A stretch of DNA of 64,000 nucleotides from Trichopria drosophilae (Eukaryota; Arthropoda; Insecta; Hymenoptera; Diapriidae): contig CM059584.1 in the NCBI GenBank assembly GCA_030407085.1, positions 88,238,501 through 88,302,500 on the forward strand, read 5' to 3'. Both the position numbers and the translations under genes were made by a program. Under the pieces are notes generated by a model that searched no databases, had not been told where the DNA came from, and saw nothing but the letters and a program-made list of their open reading frames with translations. Shown here piece by piece: positions 1-10,869 of this stretch; position 1 is the stretch's first letter, and every line of letters begins with the position of its first letter.

Positions 1-515
1 AAAGAAAATATTTCTTATAATTTCCTAATTCTTTCTTCAGTATTTCAGAAAATCGACTATTTTGCATTGGCACTCATCCGCCGACGTGCCATTTGAAATC
101 CATCGGCTTCGCGGGCAATCGGCCGGCTAACCAGCGCGAAGTCGCGGACGGCGCGTACCGCGCTTGCGCGAGATTGCATCTAAATCTGAGAACACTGGAC
201 TTAACTTGAGTTGTGTGGCCTTATATAGGTTATGAAACCCACGCCCACGGCTTTAGAGCATAGTTCCTTATGGGTGTTCTCTCAACCACGGGGGTGACAC
301 TAGTTACTTATACGGTACCACTTAATGTCGCTAGGTAGCATGGGACATACCCAAGGGGGTGACACTGCTGCTATATTCCCTATAATATGTCGGTTCTCTT
401 AGTGACCTCCCACTTATCTCAAAACTTCATGTATCCAGATGGCGCTTGCAGTCATGTGTTCGGCGAGCTTTGGCGTGATAATCATAACGCCCTTTTAACT
501 ATGTAATATACGTGT
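1..515. other. Non-coding flank, nothing recognisable
   Basis: No supported gene. The stretch has a GC-rich core at about 60-175, a TATATAGG string near 222, and two copies of a GGGGGTGACAC string near 290 and 355. This could be the edge of a retroelement LTR, but I found no matching partner in the window. Confidence 0.4.
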
Positions 516-815
516 ACTAGATGCTTACAATCGCCGATACGGGGTCTAGGTATCGAACGCCGTAGTTCTTCATCACCTTAACTAAAATACGTCCACCAGG
601 TGTTTAGGGTCACCGATTACGGGGTCTAGATATCGCGCACCGCAGTTTTCCAACTCTTCGACTAAAATACGTGCATCAGGTTTTTAGTTTTATATTATTA
701 TTATTAATCAGCGAACTTAAACATCTGGTGCACGTATTTTAGTTAAAAAGGGGAAAAACTACTGAGAGCTATACCTAGTCCCCGTAATCGGTCACCCTAA
801 AGACCTGGAGCAAGT
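516..815. repeat. Cluster of ~80-bp units in direct and inverted orientation
   Basis: Two head-to-tail units (about 521-600 and 601-681) share the strings ACGGGGTCTAG, TATCG and CTAAAATACGT. A third unit at about 720-810 is their reverse complement and contains ACGTATTTTAG and TAGTCCCCGTAATCGG. The units therefore form a palindrome centred near 700 with an AT-rich (TTA)n spacer. This looks like a foldback or subterminal repeat of a DNA transposon. No coding potential is evident. Confidence 0.6.
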
Positions 816-1150
816 ATGTATTTTGCCAATCCGATTCAAAACTGCGGATCGTCATATCTTGAGACCGTAATCAGGAAAACATCTGTGAGTTGGTTGCCAA
901 GCACATGTATACTAGCGCCATCTAGTGATCGCAAATCCCGGGGATCACAACGAGAACGTTATGAACGAAACAGTTTCACCCCCCTGGACACACCTGCCTG
1001 GCCCCCGACTTGCCGATGCACGGCGGCAGTGCGCATGCGAGCTTCCTTCCGTCGCACGTGCCTTGTTGTATGTGTATGTCATTTTCAAAATTTTTTTATG
1101 TTCCGACTTCCGGGGTAAACAATTTTCAGGGTGGAATTCTTCATTAACAT
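816..1150. other. Intergenic, no feature supported
   Basis: The short open frames overlapping here show no family similarity and overlap each other. I see nothing else in the stretch. Confidence 0.4.
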
Positions 1151-2472
1151 TTAAGGAAGAACCTTTTGAAAATAGCCACTATAAGAAGTTTGCTGGTCAA
1201 CATGTTTTAAAGAAAACATTAATGTATTCATTTGCTTATTTTTTTTTAGCGCGTCTTTAAGTATATTTAGTTTTAACAATGTCCGATAATGCGTTCTTTT
1301 GATAGATTTTTGTTTTTGTTTAAGATATTTAACCTGCTTCAGAGTTTTAGGTGATGCATTTAATCGGATTCTTTTTTTTTGCAGGGTTTTCTTGACCCTT
1401 TGATTTTTTATTTCGCTGCTTACTTTTCTCAATTGTCTTTCTTAAACGTGTACAATATTGACATCTTTTTTTATTACTTTGCAGTAATAAAAGACACTTA
1501 TTGTGTCGCCATATATTTTTATTGTCTTTGTAAGCAGATGATCTTGCATTAATTTGGTACGAGTCGTTTGTTGTGAAACTACCTGCACAAATTTTGACAT
1601 TATCTATGTACTTCAACAAATCTTGAAGGTTTTGAAGGCTTTTCAATGTGTTTGGACGATTGGACTGGTTGGGCACATCTGGTATGATTTTCAGATTATC
1701 GTCATCGACTTTACAACCAAGAATGTTGACATTGTAACAAATGTTGTCTTTGTCTTCAAAAAGAATTATCTCTTTTTCACAGAGCAGTGAAATGGTATTT
1801 TTATTACTATCTTTCACGAACGTACTTATAAAAAAATCTACCATGATTTTATTTTAAAATTGTTTTCCGTCATTAGCCATGAATTTGGTAGTTCAACGTT
1901 TTCTGTTAAAAATGATAGATTTATATTTGACTCCTGACCCTGTACATCCTGTATTTGTTATAGAAAATCTAAAGAAATGTCAAAAATAAAATGTTAACAA
2001 AGTCTACAACGTATTTGAAATATACTGCCATGCACATAGTTGACAATTTTGAAAATTCAGAAAATAAATCCATTAAATCTGTTCCTGTGGTGTGTACAGA
2101 TTGTTTAAATCCAATTTGGTCAATCTCCATCGGAGGCGAAATTGTAGCCTCTACTTGCGGTTGCAATTCAGTCGGTCTTAGTCCTACTCGTTCTGCTGGA
2201 AGACAGGTGGTTTCGGCGAGTCCTAGTCGCACTTGAACATAACTTTGAGAACCTCCAGGTTTTGTGTTCATTAACTCGGTGCAAGGAAATATTGGGATTG
2301 TGCCCGGTTTTAGTCGAGGAATTTTGTATGGTTCATACTTTAAATTAAATTTTAAACCGTGTAACTGTCTTTTAGATTTTGTATTAGTTTTAATGAGACG
2401 TCTATACGTCCAACTCCAAAAGAAGTCGGTCTCACGCCGACAGTTACAAAGTGCTGACCTGGAAGGGAGCAC
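1151..2472 (-). pseudogene. THAP-domain transposon protein remnant (P-element/THAP9-like)
   Basis: Three minus-strand pieces appear to belong to one protein. The upstream piece (2472-1969) contains KIPRLKPGTIPIF, which resembles the conserved AVPTxF end of a THAP DNA-binding domain. A middle piece near 1970-1850 reads ELPNSWLMTENNF in another frame. The 1844-1347 piece carries a WRHNKC and RCQYC cysteine pattern followed by a basic coil that continues after a frameshift into 1432-1151. THAP domains are C2CH zinc-coordinating modules found in P-element-type transposases and in host proteins. The N-terminal C2CH ligands and any catalytic domain are not visible, so this is a decayed fragment. 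The family call rests on motif resemblance only. Confidence 0.42.
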
Positions 2473-2770
2473 AATTTGGACAAACGCGAGAAGGAAGACG
2501 GAGGGAACGTAAAATTGAATAAAAATATCGGAAACAATCGCGTTGATTTAAATTTTATTATAACCTGAGAAAAAGGGACCAGAGTAAACTGGTACTTAAA
2601 AAAAAAAGGTGACGAATCGCTCCAATACACCAATACAGTCCTTGGGGCCTGACTAATTGTTGGGTCCGTGTACAATTTACCGAAATAGGCTGTCCACCTA
2701 ATATGATTTGGACGCCTCGAGATTATGGACGTCCGTCCGTCACTCACACACACACACACACACCGAATTC
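2473..2770. repeat. Non-coding flank with (CA)n microsatellite
   Basis: An alternating CA run occupies about 2743-2763. The rest is AT-rich with a poly-A stretch near 2600. No gene is supported. Confidence 0.55.
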
Positions 2771-3056
2771 TGTAAAACCGGATATAACAAATAAAAAAGA
2801 ATTCTCCGCGTTTAGATCAACCGGTTATCTCCGCAAGTTGTCGAGGTCTGATCTTTCTCGCCGGTTTTTCCATGTCACACCTGTAGGGTCGCGACGTTGC
2901 CAGCTCTCCGAGCCTCTCCAGCCCGCTAGTCCTGAAAACTCTCTAGATATATAACTATATGTTATTCTAATCAGGACTACCGTTGCCGGAGCTTAGGGCA
3001 TAACGGAATGCTGTTATTTTAGGCTTTAAGGAGTAAAACTTAGCTTTTCCGTTACA
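2771..3056 (-). repeat. Candidate 3' LTR of gypsy A
   Basis: On the minus strand a G-rich tract is followed at 3056 by TGTAACGGAAAAG. Gypsy B starts its 3' LTR with TGTAACGGAG after the same CAGCGTCTGG context, so this boundary is well supported by comparison. The other end is less certain; I place it at 2771, where the minus strand reads GGTTTTACA, giving TGTAA/TTACA terminal inverted repeats. A matching 5' LTR was not found, so the length of about 286 bp is tentative. Confidence 0.5.
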
Positions 3057-3072
3057 CCCCCCGCCCAGACGC
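3057..3072 (-). promoter_or_regulatory. Polypurine tract of gypsy A
   Basis: The minus strand reads CAGCGTCTGGGCGGGGGG immediately before the LTR start TGTAACGG. The same CAGCGTCTGG plus G-run precedes the gypsy B LTR, as expected for the plus-strand primer of an LTR retrotransposon. It is G-rich with little A, so it is a weak purine tract. Confidence 0.55.
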
Positions 3073-3443
3073 TGACTATCCGATCCGGGTACCAGCTCTG
3101 TCACTAGGCCTCTAAGCTCAGGTATAAAAGAAAAATTATATTTAAAATTAGTTATCTTTTCCTAGCATCATCTAGGCAATTTTGAAAAGGAAAGGGAACA
3201 GTTCAATCCACTGGGAAGGTTATCGGGATTTATTACATGCAATTAATAAGAGGTGAAATGAACCACACCAATGTATTTATTACGATTTTCTAGGTGAGCC
3301 TTTTATTTTGTCATTGGACTTTACAAATGCGGTCCCCGCATGCCGTCCACTTATTATTAGAATTTGAGGACGACTGTCCATATCATAGGACGACTATTAA
3401 AACGATAGGCGTCCGCCTGATTGTTGGGTCGTCTAACCCTTCT
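3073..3443 (-). other. 3' untranslated region of gypsy A
   Basis: The stretch lies between the third ORF and the polypurine tract. No open frame of note and no clear polyadenylation signal were recognised. Confidence 0.45.
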
Positions 3444-4148
3444 TTATCGCCGCTGGTGCCCACACAGGGCGCATTCTTCCCGGATGCGCTGGAGTGGAGC
3501 CTGGGCGCGGGCGATCTGTACGCGCAGCTCCATTTCCGCATACCCAAAACGAGACTTAGCCCACTCCACCTTTCCTCTTGCGGATTTTAAGGCCCTCTCC
3601 GTCACGTTCACCTGTGTCTGGAGGTCCGCCAAGTCTCGCTCGGCGTCGGCGACTGCCATCTCCAGGTCTATGAGCTTCGGTTGCTCCCTGGCTCGCAACT
3701 CCTCCACTCGTCTAATGGCCTCGGTTCGTTTGAAATGGCGTTGGGTCCTAAATTGGTCGCGTACCATCAATTCCTGACGGTAGTCCGCGATGGACTTTTG
3801 GAGGCGCTCCATAGTCGTCGGCGGTGGAGCTTTCCGGAAGAGGCCATCCATCCGGCGAAATAACTTTTCCTCCTCTTTCTCTAGAGCGATCCGTTGGAGG
3901 CGAACCGCCCGCATTTCCTCTTCTAGCGCTCTCCAGTCTTCTGCGGGGGTCATTGGCACCGCCTTGGCTGCAGTAGCCTCTTGGACAGCCCCCTCCAACT
4001 CTTCTTTGGTGGCTCCCCAAACAGGGAACTCCTCGAAGATTTGGAGCTGCTCCATGAGCTCCTCCATCTTTGTGGCGCGGCTCTGCTCTATGAGTGCCCG
4101 CTTCATTCCCCTAAGCTCCTCTTCCAGGAGCCGTAGATTGCCTGCCAT
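3444..4148 (-). CDS. Gypsy A ORF3: coiled-coil protein with C-terminal CxxC, in the env position
   Basis: This is an intact 234-residue frame downstream of integrase. It is dominated by Glu, Arg, Lys, Ala and Leu in heptad-like patterns (for example EELRGMKRALIEQ near the start and ERDLADLQTQVNVTERALK late), so it is probably mostly coiled coil. It ends in EECALCGHQRR, a CxxC-G-H tail that could bind zinc. There is no signal peptide or membrane segment, so it is not a normal envelope protein. The start ATG lies three bases after an AG (ATATAG-gtc-ATG), which suggests expression from a spliced RNA. Gypsy B has an equivalent ORF at the same place (25471-26109). It is intact although gag and pol of this copy are frameshifted. 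I do not recognise the family; function is unknown. Confidence 0.7.
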   Translation of the reverse strand: MAGNLRLLEEELRGMKRALIEQSRATKMEELMEQLQIFEEFPVWGATKEELEGAVQEATAAKAVPMTPAEDWRALEEEMRAVRLQRIALEKEEEKLFRRMDGLFRKAPPPTTMERLQKSIADYRQELMVRDQFRTQRHFKRTEAIRRVEELRAREQPKLIDLEMAVADAERDLADLQTQVNVTERALKSARGKVEWAKSRFGYAEMELRVQIARAQAPLQRIREECALCGHQRR

Positions 4149-4268
4149 GACCTATATTAATGAAATGAGCGTGCCAATGAAAGATGATTCCTTTTACATG
4201 CAAAATATGAGTATTTGAATTATAATTATTTAGGACCGATTCGAACTTCACGAGGAGCATGCATTCGG

Positions 4269-5690
4269 CTAACGTCGGCTACGAGTGCCATATTTATGGA
4301 AGGGAACGCGAATAGGAACTATTGGTCGTTCATTATTTCTCGGACGCCCACGAGGGCGCTTTTTCGCGGGATTAGGGGTATTGACTCTACTGGACGGACT
4401 AATAGAGACCTCCACGTTTGCTCCGCTAACCGTACCTGAGTGCGCCGGCTGTCTACCTAACCTACCGACACTGTCGCCATTCCTGTCGCCTATCTTCGCA
4501 TTTCTAGGCCGACCCCGTGATCGACGCTCGACCTCGTCTTTCCTATGCACGTCCGCGTGTACAATCAGTTGGGATTTATTTACCACTTCTTGTTCAGGTT
4601 CAAGCAATGTTGATTGTTGCTCGATGTCTTCTTCTTCTGCTAGATTCATCGAATCTTTTTCAATAAGCGTTGAATCTTCTAATGATGGATCTTCTTCTTC
4701 ATGGTACGGCTTCAGTTGATTTACATGGCATTTACCGATACTTTTCCCGGATCCATCTCTTAATTCATAAACATTGGATCCTAATCGTTTGGAAATTGTA
4801 TACGGTCCTACAAATTTAGGAGCCAATTTTGCAGCAAATCCCTGGGCTGCCGATGATAAAACATAGTTTCTTTTAAGGACAGCGTCCCCTGGATTAAATT
4901 GGACATCTCGTCTTCTCGCATCATAATCGTGCGCTTGACGTTCTTGAGCAGCTTCCACATTACGAGTTACCTCTTGATGTAGGGACCTCAAGGCTTTCAA
5001 TCGTGTCATCCAATCTTGAACAGCCTGCTCTTCTTGGGCTCGCTCAGCCGCTTGATCCAAATGACGTTTTGAATGATCCGGCGGAATCAATTGACGTCCA
5101 TAATTCATCATCGCCGGACTCTCTTGCATAGAGTCGTGAATCGCTGAGTTGTAGGCAAAGGCAAATTCCAAAATATATTTGTCCCATTGACGATGATTCT
5201 CCTCGACAAAGGATATAATCATCCCTTTTAAAGTCTTATTAGTCCTTTCGACTGGATTGGCCTGAGGGTGATAGGGAGGACTCGTCGAGGGCTTAATTCC
5301 TCTCTCTCTTAAGTACCTATCGAGTAAGTTATTCTGGAAGGCTTTTCCATTATCCGTGTGGATGACCTCTGGCGTTCCGAAGCAAAAAACGATTCTTTCA
5401 TTAAACGCCTTAATTACAGAGACCGCGTTCACTTTTCTAACAGGTACGCATTCTATCCAGCGTGTAAAGACATCTTGGAAGACTAATAAAAATTCTCGAC
5501 CTTGAGAACTTTTAGGGAACGGACCCATGGCATCCGCGGTAACAATTTTCCATGGTCCCGGAATTGGTCGACGACCCATTAACCCTGCTGGAGCGACCGG
5601 AGGAATTTTCATTCGCTGACACACAGAACATCTCCGTACGTATTTTACAACATCTTTCCTCATAGTCGGCCAGAAATAATACCGAGCACC
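4269..5690 (-). pseudogene. pol: Gypsy A integrase: catalytic core, GPY-type C-terminus and AT-hook tail
   Basis: From about 5690 the frame reads ARYYFWP, then RRCSVCQRMK (CxxC of the zinc-binding domain), then a DDE core. The likely catalytic residues are the Asp in TADAMGPF, the Asp in HTDNGKAF and the Glu in NPVERTNK, with 34 residues between the second and third. A GPY/F-type module follows (KFVGPYTISKRLGSNVYEL). The long tail carries two AT-hook-like motifs, RRSRGRPRN and KKRPRGRPRN. The core is uninterrupted to its stop at 4269, but a frameshift near 5690 separates it from the HHCC histidines. The role would be insertion of the element cDNA into chromatin; the AT-hooks may help bind AT-rich DNA. 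Confidence 0.85.
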
Positions 5691-5893
5691 GGGTCATAAG
5701 TTTTACGGTTGCCGAGGTGATCAGCAGTAGATACGTCGTGACTATCCTGTAAAATCGCCTGCCTATTTTCTTCTGGGACGATTAACTTCCACGCATTCTC
5801 GTCGTCCATCAACGTATCTAATATGGGATCTGGACGGTAGACATATAGTTGACCACCAACGAGTTTCCAGTAGGGAAATTTGTATGGATCCAC
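5660..5893 (-). pseudogene. pol: Gypsy A pol segment: RNase H-integrase linker and HHCC histidines
   Basis: The frame reads YWKLVGGQLYVYRPDP, DAWKL-type linker sequence (ENAWKLIVPEENRQAILQ) and HDVSTADHLGNRKTYD. The last carries the two histidines of the integrase HHCC zinc finger and aligns with ECHDAATAGHLGQQKTYE in gypsy B. Frameshifts near 5935 and 5690 detach it from the neighbouring RNase H and integrase frames. Confidence 0.75.
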
Positions 5894-5931
5894 TTCGAGT
5901 TGTCGACGTTTCCCAAGACCTTGGGAGTCTC

Positions 5932-6660
5932 TTACATTGAACTAATTTGGACTCCATCGTCCGTCTCGTACATGCGCGACAGCGCGTCGGGTACGTGATG
6001 CAGGGAACTCTTCCGGTGTTTCACGCTATATTGATAACCCTGCAATTCTAGAGACCATCGAGCTAGTCTACCGTTGGGGGTTCGTAAATCACCGAGCCAT
6101 TCGAGACTCTTATGGTCTGTGATTATCAAAAAATGATAGCCCTCAACGTACTCTCGGAATTTACGTATGGCCCATAGAGCAGCCAAACATTCTCGTTCTG
6201 AAACTGAATAGTTTCGCTCGGTCGGGGTTAATGTTCGACTTGCAAACGCGAGAACCCGTCTGTCTTCGTCGAACTGTTGACTCAACACAACTCCGAGACC
6301 CGTATCACTAGCGTCGGTCTCCAAAATATATTCTTTTGAGAAGTCAGGCCGGTGAAGAATAGGTGCTGTACTCAACAAATATTTGAGTCGTTCAAAAGCT
6401 TCTTGTTGCGCCTCTCCCCAGATGTAGGGCTGGTCCTTCCGTGTTAATTGAGTGACTGGCTCTGCAATAGTGGCAAAGTCACCCATAAACTTCCGGTACC
6501 ATGACGTCATACCGATGAATCTCCTTAATTGCTTTAAATTCTTCGGCGCTGGATACTCTACAATCGGTCTAATCTTCTCAGGATCGGGTCGGAAACCATT
6601 TTTATTGACTAAGACGCTTAAATATCTAACTTCTTCCTTACCAAAGACGCTCTTTTCCAA
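5932..6660 (-). pseudogene. pol: Gypsy A pol segment: RT thumb/connection and RNase H
   Basis: The frame starts at EKSVFGKEEVRYLSVLVNK and continues through RRFIGMTSWYRKF and ETDASDTGLGVVLSQ, the start of RNase H with its first Asp. It keeps ERNYSVSERECLAALWAI and ITDHKSLEWLGDL, which contain the Glu and the Asp of the active site, and ends in HVPDALSRMYE. Gypsy B lacks the ITDHKSLEWLGDL segment, so this copy shows the ancestral arrangement. Frameshifts lie at both ends (about 6690 and 5935). Confidence 0.85.
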
Positions 6661-6682
6661 ATTTATAGTTAGTCCTGCGTCT

Positions 6683-7036
6683 TTAATTTTGGTTTAGGAC
6701 ATACTCTACCCACTTAAGGTGCTCCTCAAACGACTCAGTGACAATTATAATGTCGTCTAAATATGAGAAGGCGTAGGGCTCCAACTCGGGCCCAATCAGC
6801 GAATCAATCATCCGCTGAAAAGTAGCGGGGGCTCCATTCAATCCAAAGGGCATCCTACGGAACTGGAATAATCCTTTTCCGGGCACTGTGAATGCCGTGA
6901 TTGGTTTGGATCGTCTATCCATCGCAATTTGATGATAGGCGCTCCCTAAATCCAGGGTTGTAATATACTTAGCGCCCTGTAATTTCCGCAAAATGGAATC
7001 CATGTAGGGTAGAGGGTAGGCGTCTGGAGACGGCAT
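6683..7036 (-). pseudogene. pol: Gypsy A pol segment: RT palm with YLDD
   Basis: The frame reads DAYPLPYMDSILRKLQGAK, TLDLGSAYHQI (first catalytic Asp), PGKGLFQFRRMPFGL and FSYLDDIIIVTES, the YxDD polymerase active site. It is joined by inferred single-base frameshifts to the upstream segment near 7030 and to the downstream segment near 6690. Confidence 0.88.
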
Positions 7037-7904
7037 TTACCTTACGATAGTCGACGCAAAATCGCCAACTACCGTCCGACTTCTTCACCATGACGACAGA
7101 ACTCGACCATGGACTTGAAGATGGTTCAATAATGCCCTCATCTAACATATGTTGAACCTGTTGGTGCATGTCTTCCTCAATTTTCTTCGAGACCGGATAA
7201 TATCGTTGTTTAATTGGTCGGGCACAACCTACATCTATCACGTGCTCGACTAAGTGAGTACATCCTATGTGAGGCGTATCCTTAGGAATAACCGATTGAA
7301 CTACTCTCTGGAGACGTCTTTGTTGCTCGTCCGTCAACTTCCGTAGACCCGATGTCTCGTGGCTCTCTTCAAGAGGAAGGGAAACCATAGCGACCTCTAC
7401 TGGAATTCTTTGTACATCTCCATTCAGTGTAATGTAATTCTGCCGAGGATGAAGGATTGCGTTGAATTCCCTGATGAAGTCGGCGCCTAGCAAACATTCA
7501 GCCTCCAAATCTGGTATTAGTAAAGCAGTCAGCCATTTCTCCTGGTTGCCAATCCTAAATGGTCGAATTTGGCCGGTGATCGACACAGTTCTTCCATCAG
7601 CGACTTTAGCGTCACTACCTCGATATGGTTCTATGTGGAGACCAACATTATGGGCGAGTCGATGTGCGATACGCCCGATTACCGTACGAGCCGCTCCTGG
7701 ATCAAACAGAGCGTTCAGTCTGTGACCATGGACAGTCCCAGTTACCCACCATCGAGTACTGCCTTCTTCCGTCGCCATGTGCACTTCTGACGGGTATTGA
7801 GCGGCTGCTCGGTTTAATGGTGAGGAGGTCTGTATTCGAGAACCAGGGATAGGTGCGACCTCGCCTACGCATCCCTGATCTCGTTTTCCCAGCATCGAGG
7901 GCAA
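6969..7904 (-). pseudogene. pol: Gypsy A pol segment: protease and RT fingers
   Basis: The -1 frame relative to gag opens near the end of gag. The protease motif is ALFDPGAARTVIG, a DPGA version of the usual D-T/S-G active site; gypsy B has the same substitution. It is followed by LLGADFIREFNAILHPRQN, the second part of the retropepsin fold. RT begins at IKQRYYPVSKKIEEDMHQQV and SDGSWRFCVDYRKVNAV, after which a frameshift near 7030 derails the frame. Confidence 0.82.
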
Positions 7905-9678
7905 TTATAGCTCTTGTATCCCAAGAGACCACACCGAAAACATTTTAATCCGGAAACTCCGGCGTTTGGATTATCCATCTTCTTGGCTCCGGGCGGAGTT
8001 TTATTTGCTGAGCCTTGGAATTTTCCTGTATCAGCAGTTGGGGCACCCCGAGATGCCTGCCCTGGTTTCTTCCTCCATTTAGGAGCTTTTTGGCTCGGCG
8101 GGGATGTCCATTGGCCGGCATTCCCATAATATGGACGTCTGTCCTCGGCCACCCTGGTTGCCGACCTCTCTCGTTGAAGTGACGTTACTACCTCCTTTAT
8201 GTCCCTCACCGTAGTCGCCAATCTATTTTCCATTGACCCGATGAGTTTGGTACAGGTGTCCTTCACCATTTCCTGTACGTCCGACTCGGATAAGGCCGCT
8301 ATTGAAGACGATTTGGTCTTTGGTACCTCTACTGCGGCGAAACCCTACTTCCGGACAGAACGACTGTTCTGGTGCTGGTGGAGGTCTATAGGCCTGCCCA
8401 CATTTCATAATTCGTTCGTCCTCCGTTGCATGGTGCAGGAGTTCGCCAAACGATCTGACTCTGTCTCGCTGTACCGCCATCTGTATATCTGGCCGAAGAT
8501 TTCGATGTATCCGGTCCAGCTGCGCCTCGACTGACGGCTCCGGGACTAGCCTATGCAATAATGATTGCAGGCATATGAAGTATTCCCGGACTGATTCATC
8601 GGGACCTTGAGTCCTAGTGTGAACCTCCATCTCAAGCTGGCACTGCAAATTCCGATCATCTCCATACGTAGCGCGGGCTTCCTCACAGAACTGTGTCCAG
8701 GTATGCCAGTGGTGATAGGAAAACCTATACCATTGCAGGGCGACTCCTGTTAGCAGGTATGGTAAAGCATATAGCAGCTCTTCTTCCGAGATTTCTGCCA
8801 TCCTGCTACATTCCCGGACTCGGGTCAAGAAGTCATTAATACTCTGGTCTTCGCGTCCTGCAAACGTCACGTTCCATCTTCTGACCACTTCGCACAGATC
8901 TCTGCTCCGGAGGGTTCGATTTAGCCGACTATCATTTTCCCGTTGGCTATTGAGTCGGCTAACAATTTCGTTCACCAAACTTGAACGATCTCCCCCCTCC
9001 TTAGGGGCACCCTGACGGTGTAAACCTAAAGTCTGACCCTCTGGATATAGCGGCTCCCCCGACCGATCTCCATGACGTGGTCGACTTTGCTGTGGCACAT
9101 GTTGACCTTCTTCCATTGCTTGTATGTCATCCGGGGGTGAAGGATAGTTAATGTCAAACGTATCCTGAAACGTAACTTTTTCTGTCCTGGCCGCCTGGCC
9201 CAATGCTATGCGCCCTATCTCCTTGGCTGACGCGTTGTACTAATTCATTCAGATCGGCTTCATTCTGACTTAGATTAGTCTCTTGTACGGAGCTCTGATC
9301 TGATTGGTTTCCATCTTGTCCTACTGTTGGGTTATTTATATTTTCTCCAATATTATTAATCGACGACAAATCCTGTTCTCGATGTACTTGAGCCTGAACT
9401 CTAATTCTATCCCTATTTTGGGGCTCTTCAATAAACCGTACAAAAGATTCTAATAAGGCATCGCGACGCGACCTAGACTCTACTTCACTTTCCTCTACAT
9501 TAGTTTGTATAAAGTCTGCCGCAGTAAAATTACCCTCAAGTCGATCTAAAAGACGACTGACCCGAATAAATGGTCGACCAGATCTATTTAACTCGAGACG
9601 CTCTAATGCCTCATCCAATTCTTGGGTCGACAAATGGAAAACCCATTCATCTAACTCACGATAATCGTCTTGGCTCAT
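7865..9678 (-). pseudogene. gag: Gypsy A gag
   Basis: I place the start at 9678 (MSQDDYRELDEW) because this aligns with the start of gypsy B Gag (both have xxEWxF and xELDxALExLEL). The capsid-like Retrotrans_gag region includes RRWNVTFAGREDQSINDFL and LLTGVALQWYRF. The C-terminal finger is CFRCGLLGYKSYNCPRC, with Tyr at the usual His position and an added CPxC. Frameshifts occur near 9195 and 8345. The frame is open upstream of the chosen start to 9777 and would add a hydrophobic N-terminal segment (FTIFTIGVCVGIIVIYLF). The product would be the particle structural protein and RNA binder. Confidence 0.82.
7883..7889 (-). promoter_or_regulatory. Candidate -1 ribosomal frameshift site, gypsy A
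   Basis: The minus strand reads GGAAAAC, phased as G-GAA-AAC in the gag frame just after the CPRC finger. The pol frame enters as GKRDQG. The same heptamer, phase and flanking residues occur in gypsy B. It is not a textbook XXXYYYZ heptamer, so the slip mechanism is inferred from conservation. Confidence 0.5.
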
Positions 9679-9783
9679 TTTTCTTTTCTGAATTGTATTG
9701 TCACTTAATTCAGTAAATAAATAAATTACGATTATACCAACACACACGCCTATCGTGAATATGGTGAATTCTTCCATTTATTT

Positions 9784-10869
9784 ATTTCACGTCAGTGAAT
9801 AAAATTAAAATTAAAACTTTAATTTACAAAAAATAAAAAAATTAAGTTATTAGACGTCCAATTAACTTTTCAAAAAATTTCAATTTAATTAATATTGACT
9901 TGACGTCAGGTGTAATAAAAATACACAATTGCACTTTACATTTAAATAAATTATTAAGACATATTCACAAATACACATTTTAGGCTAATTAACGCCTTTA
10001 TTAACTTAAAATAAAATAAATGTCTTCAAAAATATTTACGTCTTAATCCATAAAATAATTTAAAAGTCACAATTTTGATTAATTAATTTGACGTCTTATC
10101 CTTCAAATTTGCTAATACGCTCTCAAGCATCTTTTAAACTCCGTCTAGTAAATGGATGACTTAAACCTTACTTCTTGTTTTTAAAGACTGTTCTAGAAGA
10201 TAGACTGTCTCTAGAAGATTCCAGAAGGCGTGAGGGGAATCGATGGAAAAGGGGAAGACGCTGCCGCGGGGAAAGCCGCGGTAGTCACGCGGTACCGCAG
10301 GAGCTAATCAGCGCGCTCCTTCTCTGGCGCCGGCGGGCGGCGAGGATCGCGTTCTGGCAAAGCGGCGACGAGCCTCGGGCCATTCTCGTTCTGGCAGCGG
10401 CAGCGGCAGGACAACCTGGACTTTGGAGGTGGGCCTCGCTTGGCGACAAGGTAACACGGGTTCCGGAGGCAAATCGATCTTTCGTTGTTTTAACTATTGT
10501 CGTTTTGCTATCGCCTTCCGGGATTCGTTCGTGAATTCCTCGCTTGGGTTTCTGAGTGAAGTGCCGCGAATCACTCGTGCTTTCGTTTCGTTTTTTTTTT
10601 ACTTTAAAATCTCTCGGTTCCGGTCGTTTCGGTTAAAATTAAAATGTCGGGTCTCGTTATCTTGGAAGCATCGAGGCTAAAATGTAATTTTGGACGTTGT
10701 GCGGGTTTCGTCCTTTGTTCGGGTAACGCGTTTCAGCAACCAAGTTCGTGCGCGGTAGGCTGGCACCACGCGGTAAAATCAAAGTAATAATTTTTTTGTT
10801 CCGCGTCGCCCGGGTTGAAAAAGTTCCGAGGAAAGTGAAAATTTCGTAATACTTAAATAATTCTAAAAA
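9784..10869 (-). other. Leader of gypsy A, upstream part
   Basis: The segment near gag (about 9784-10170) is very AT-rich, with recurrent GACGTC strings. The segment at about 10180-10800 is GC-rich with CCGCGG palindromes around 10265-10285. No credible protein is encoded. The GC-rich part could be leader or the remains of another element. Confidence 0.4.
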
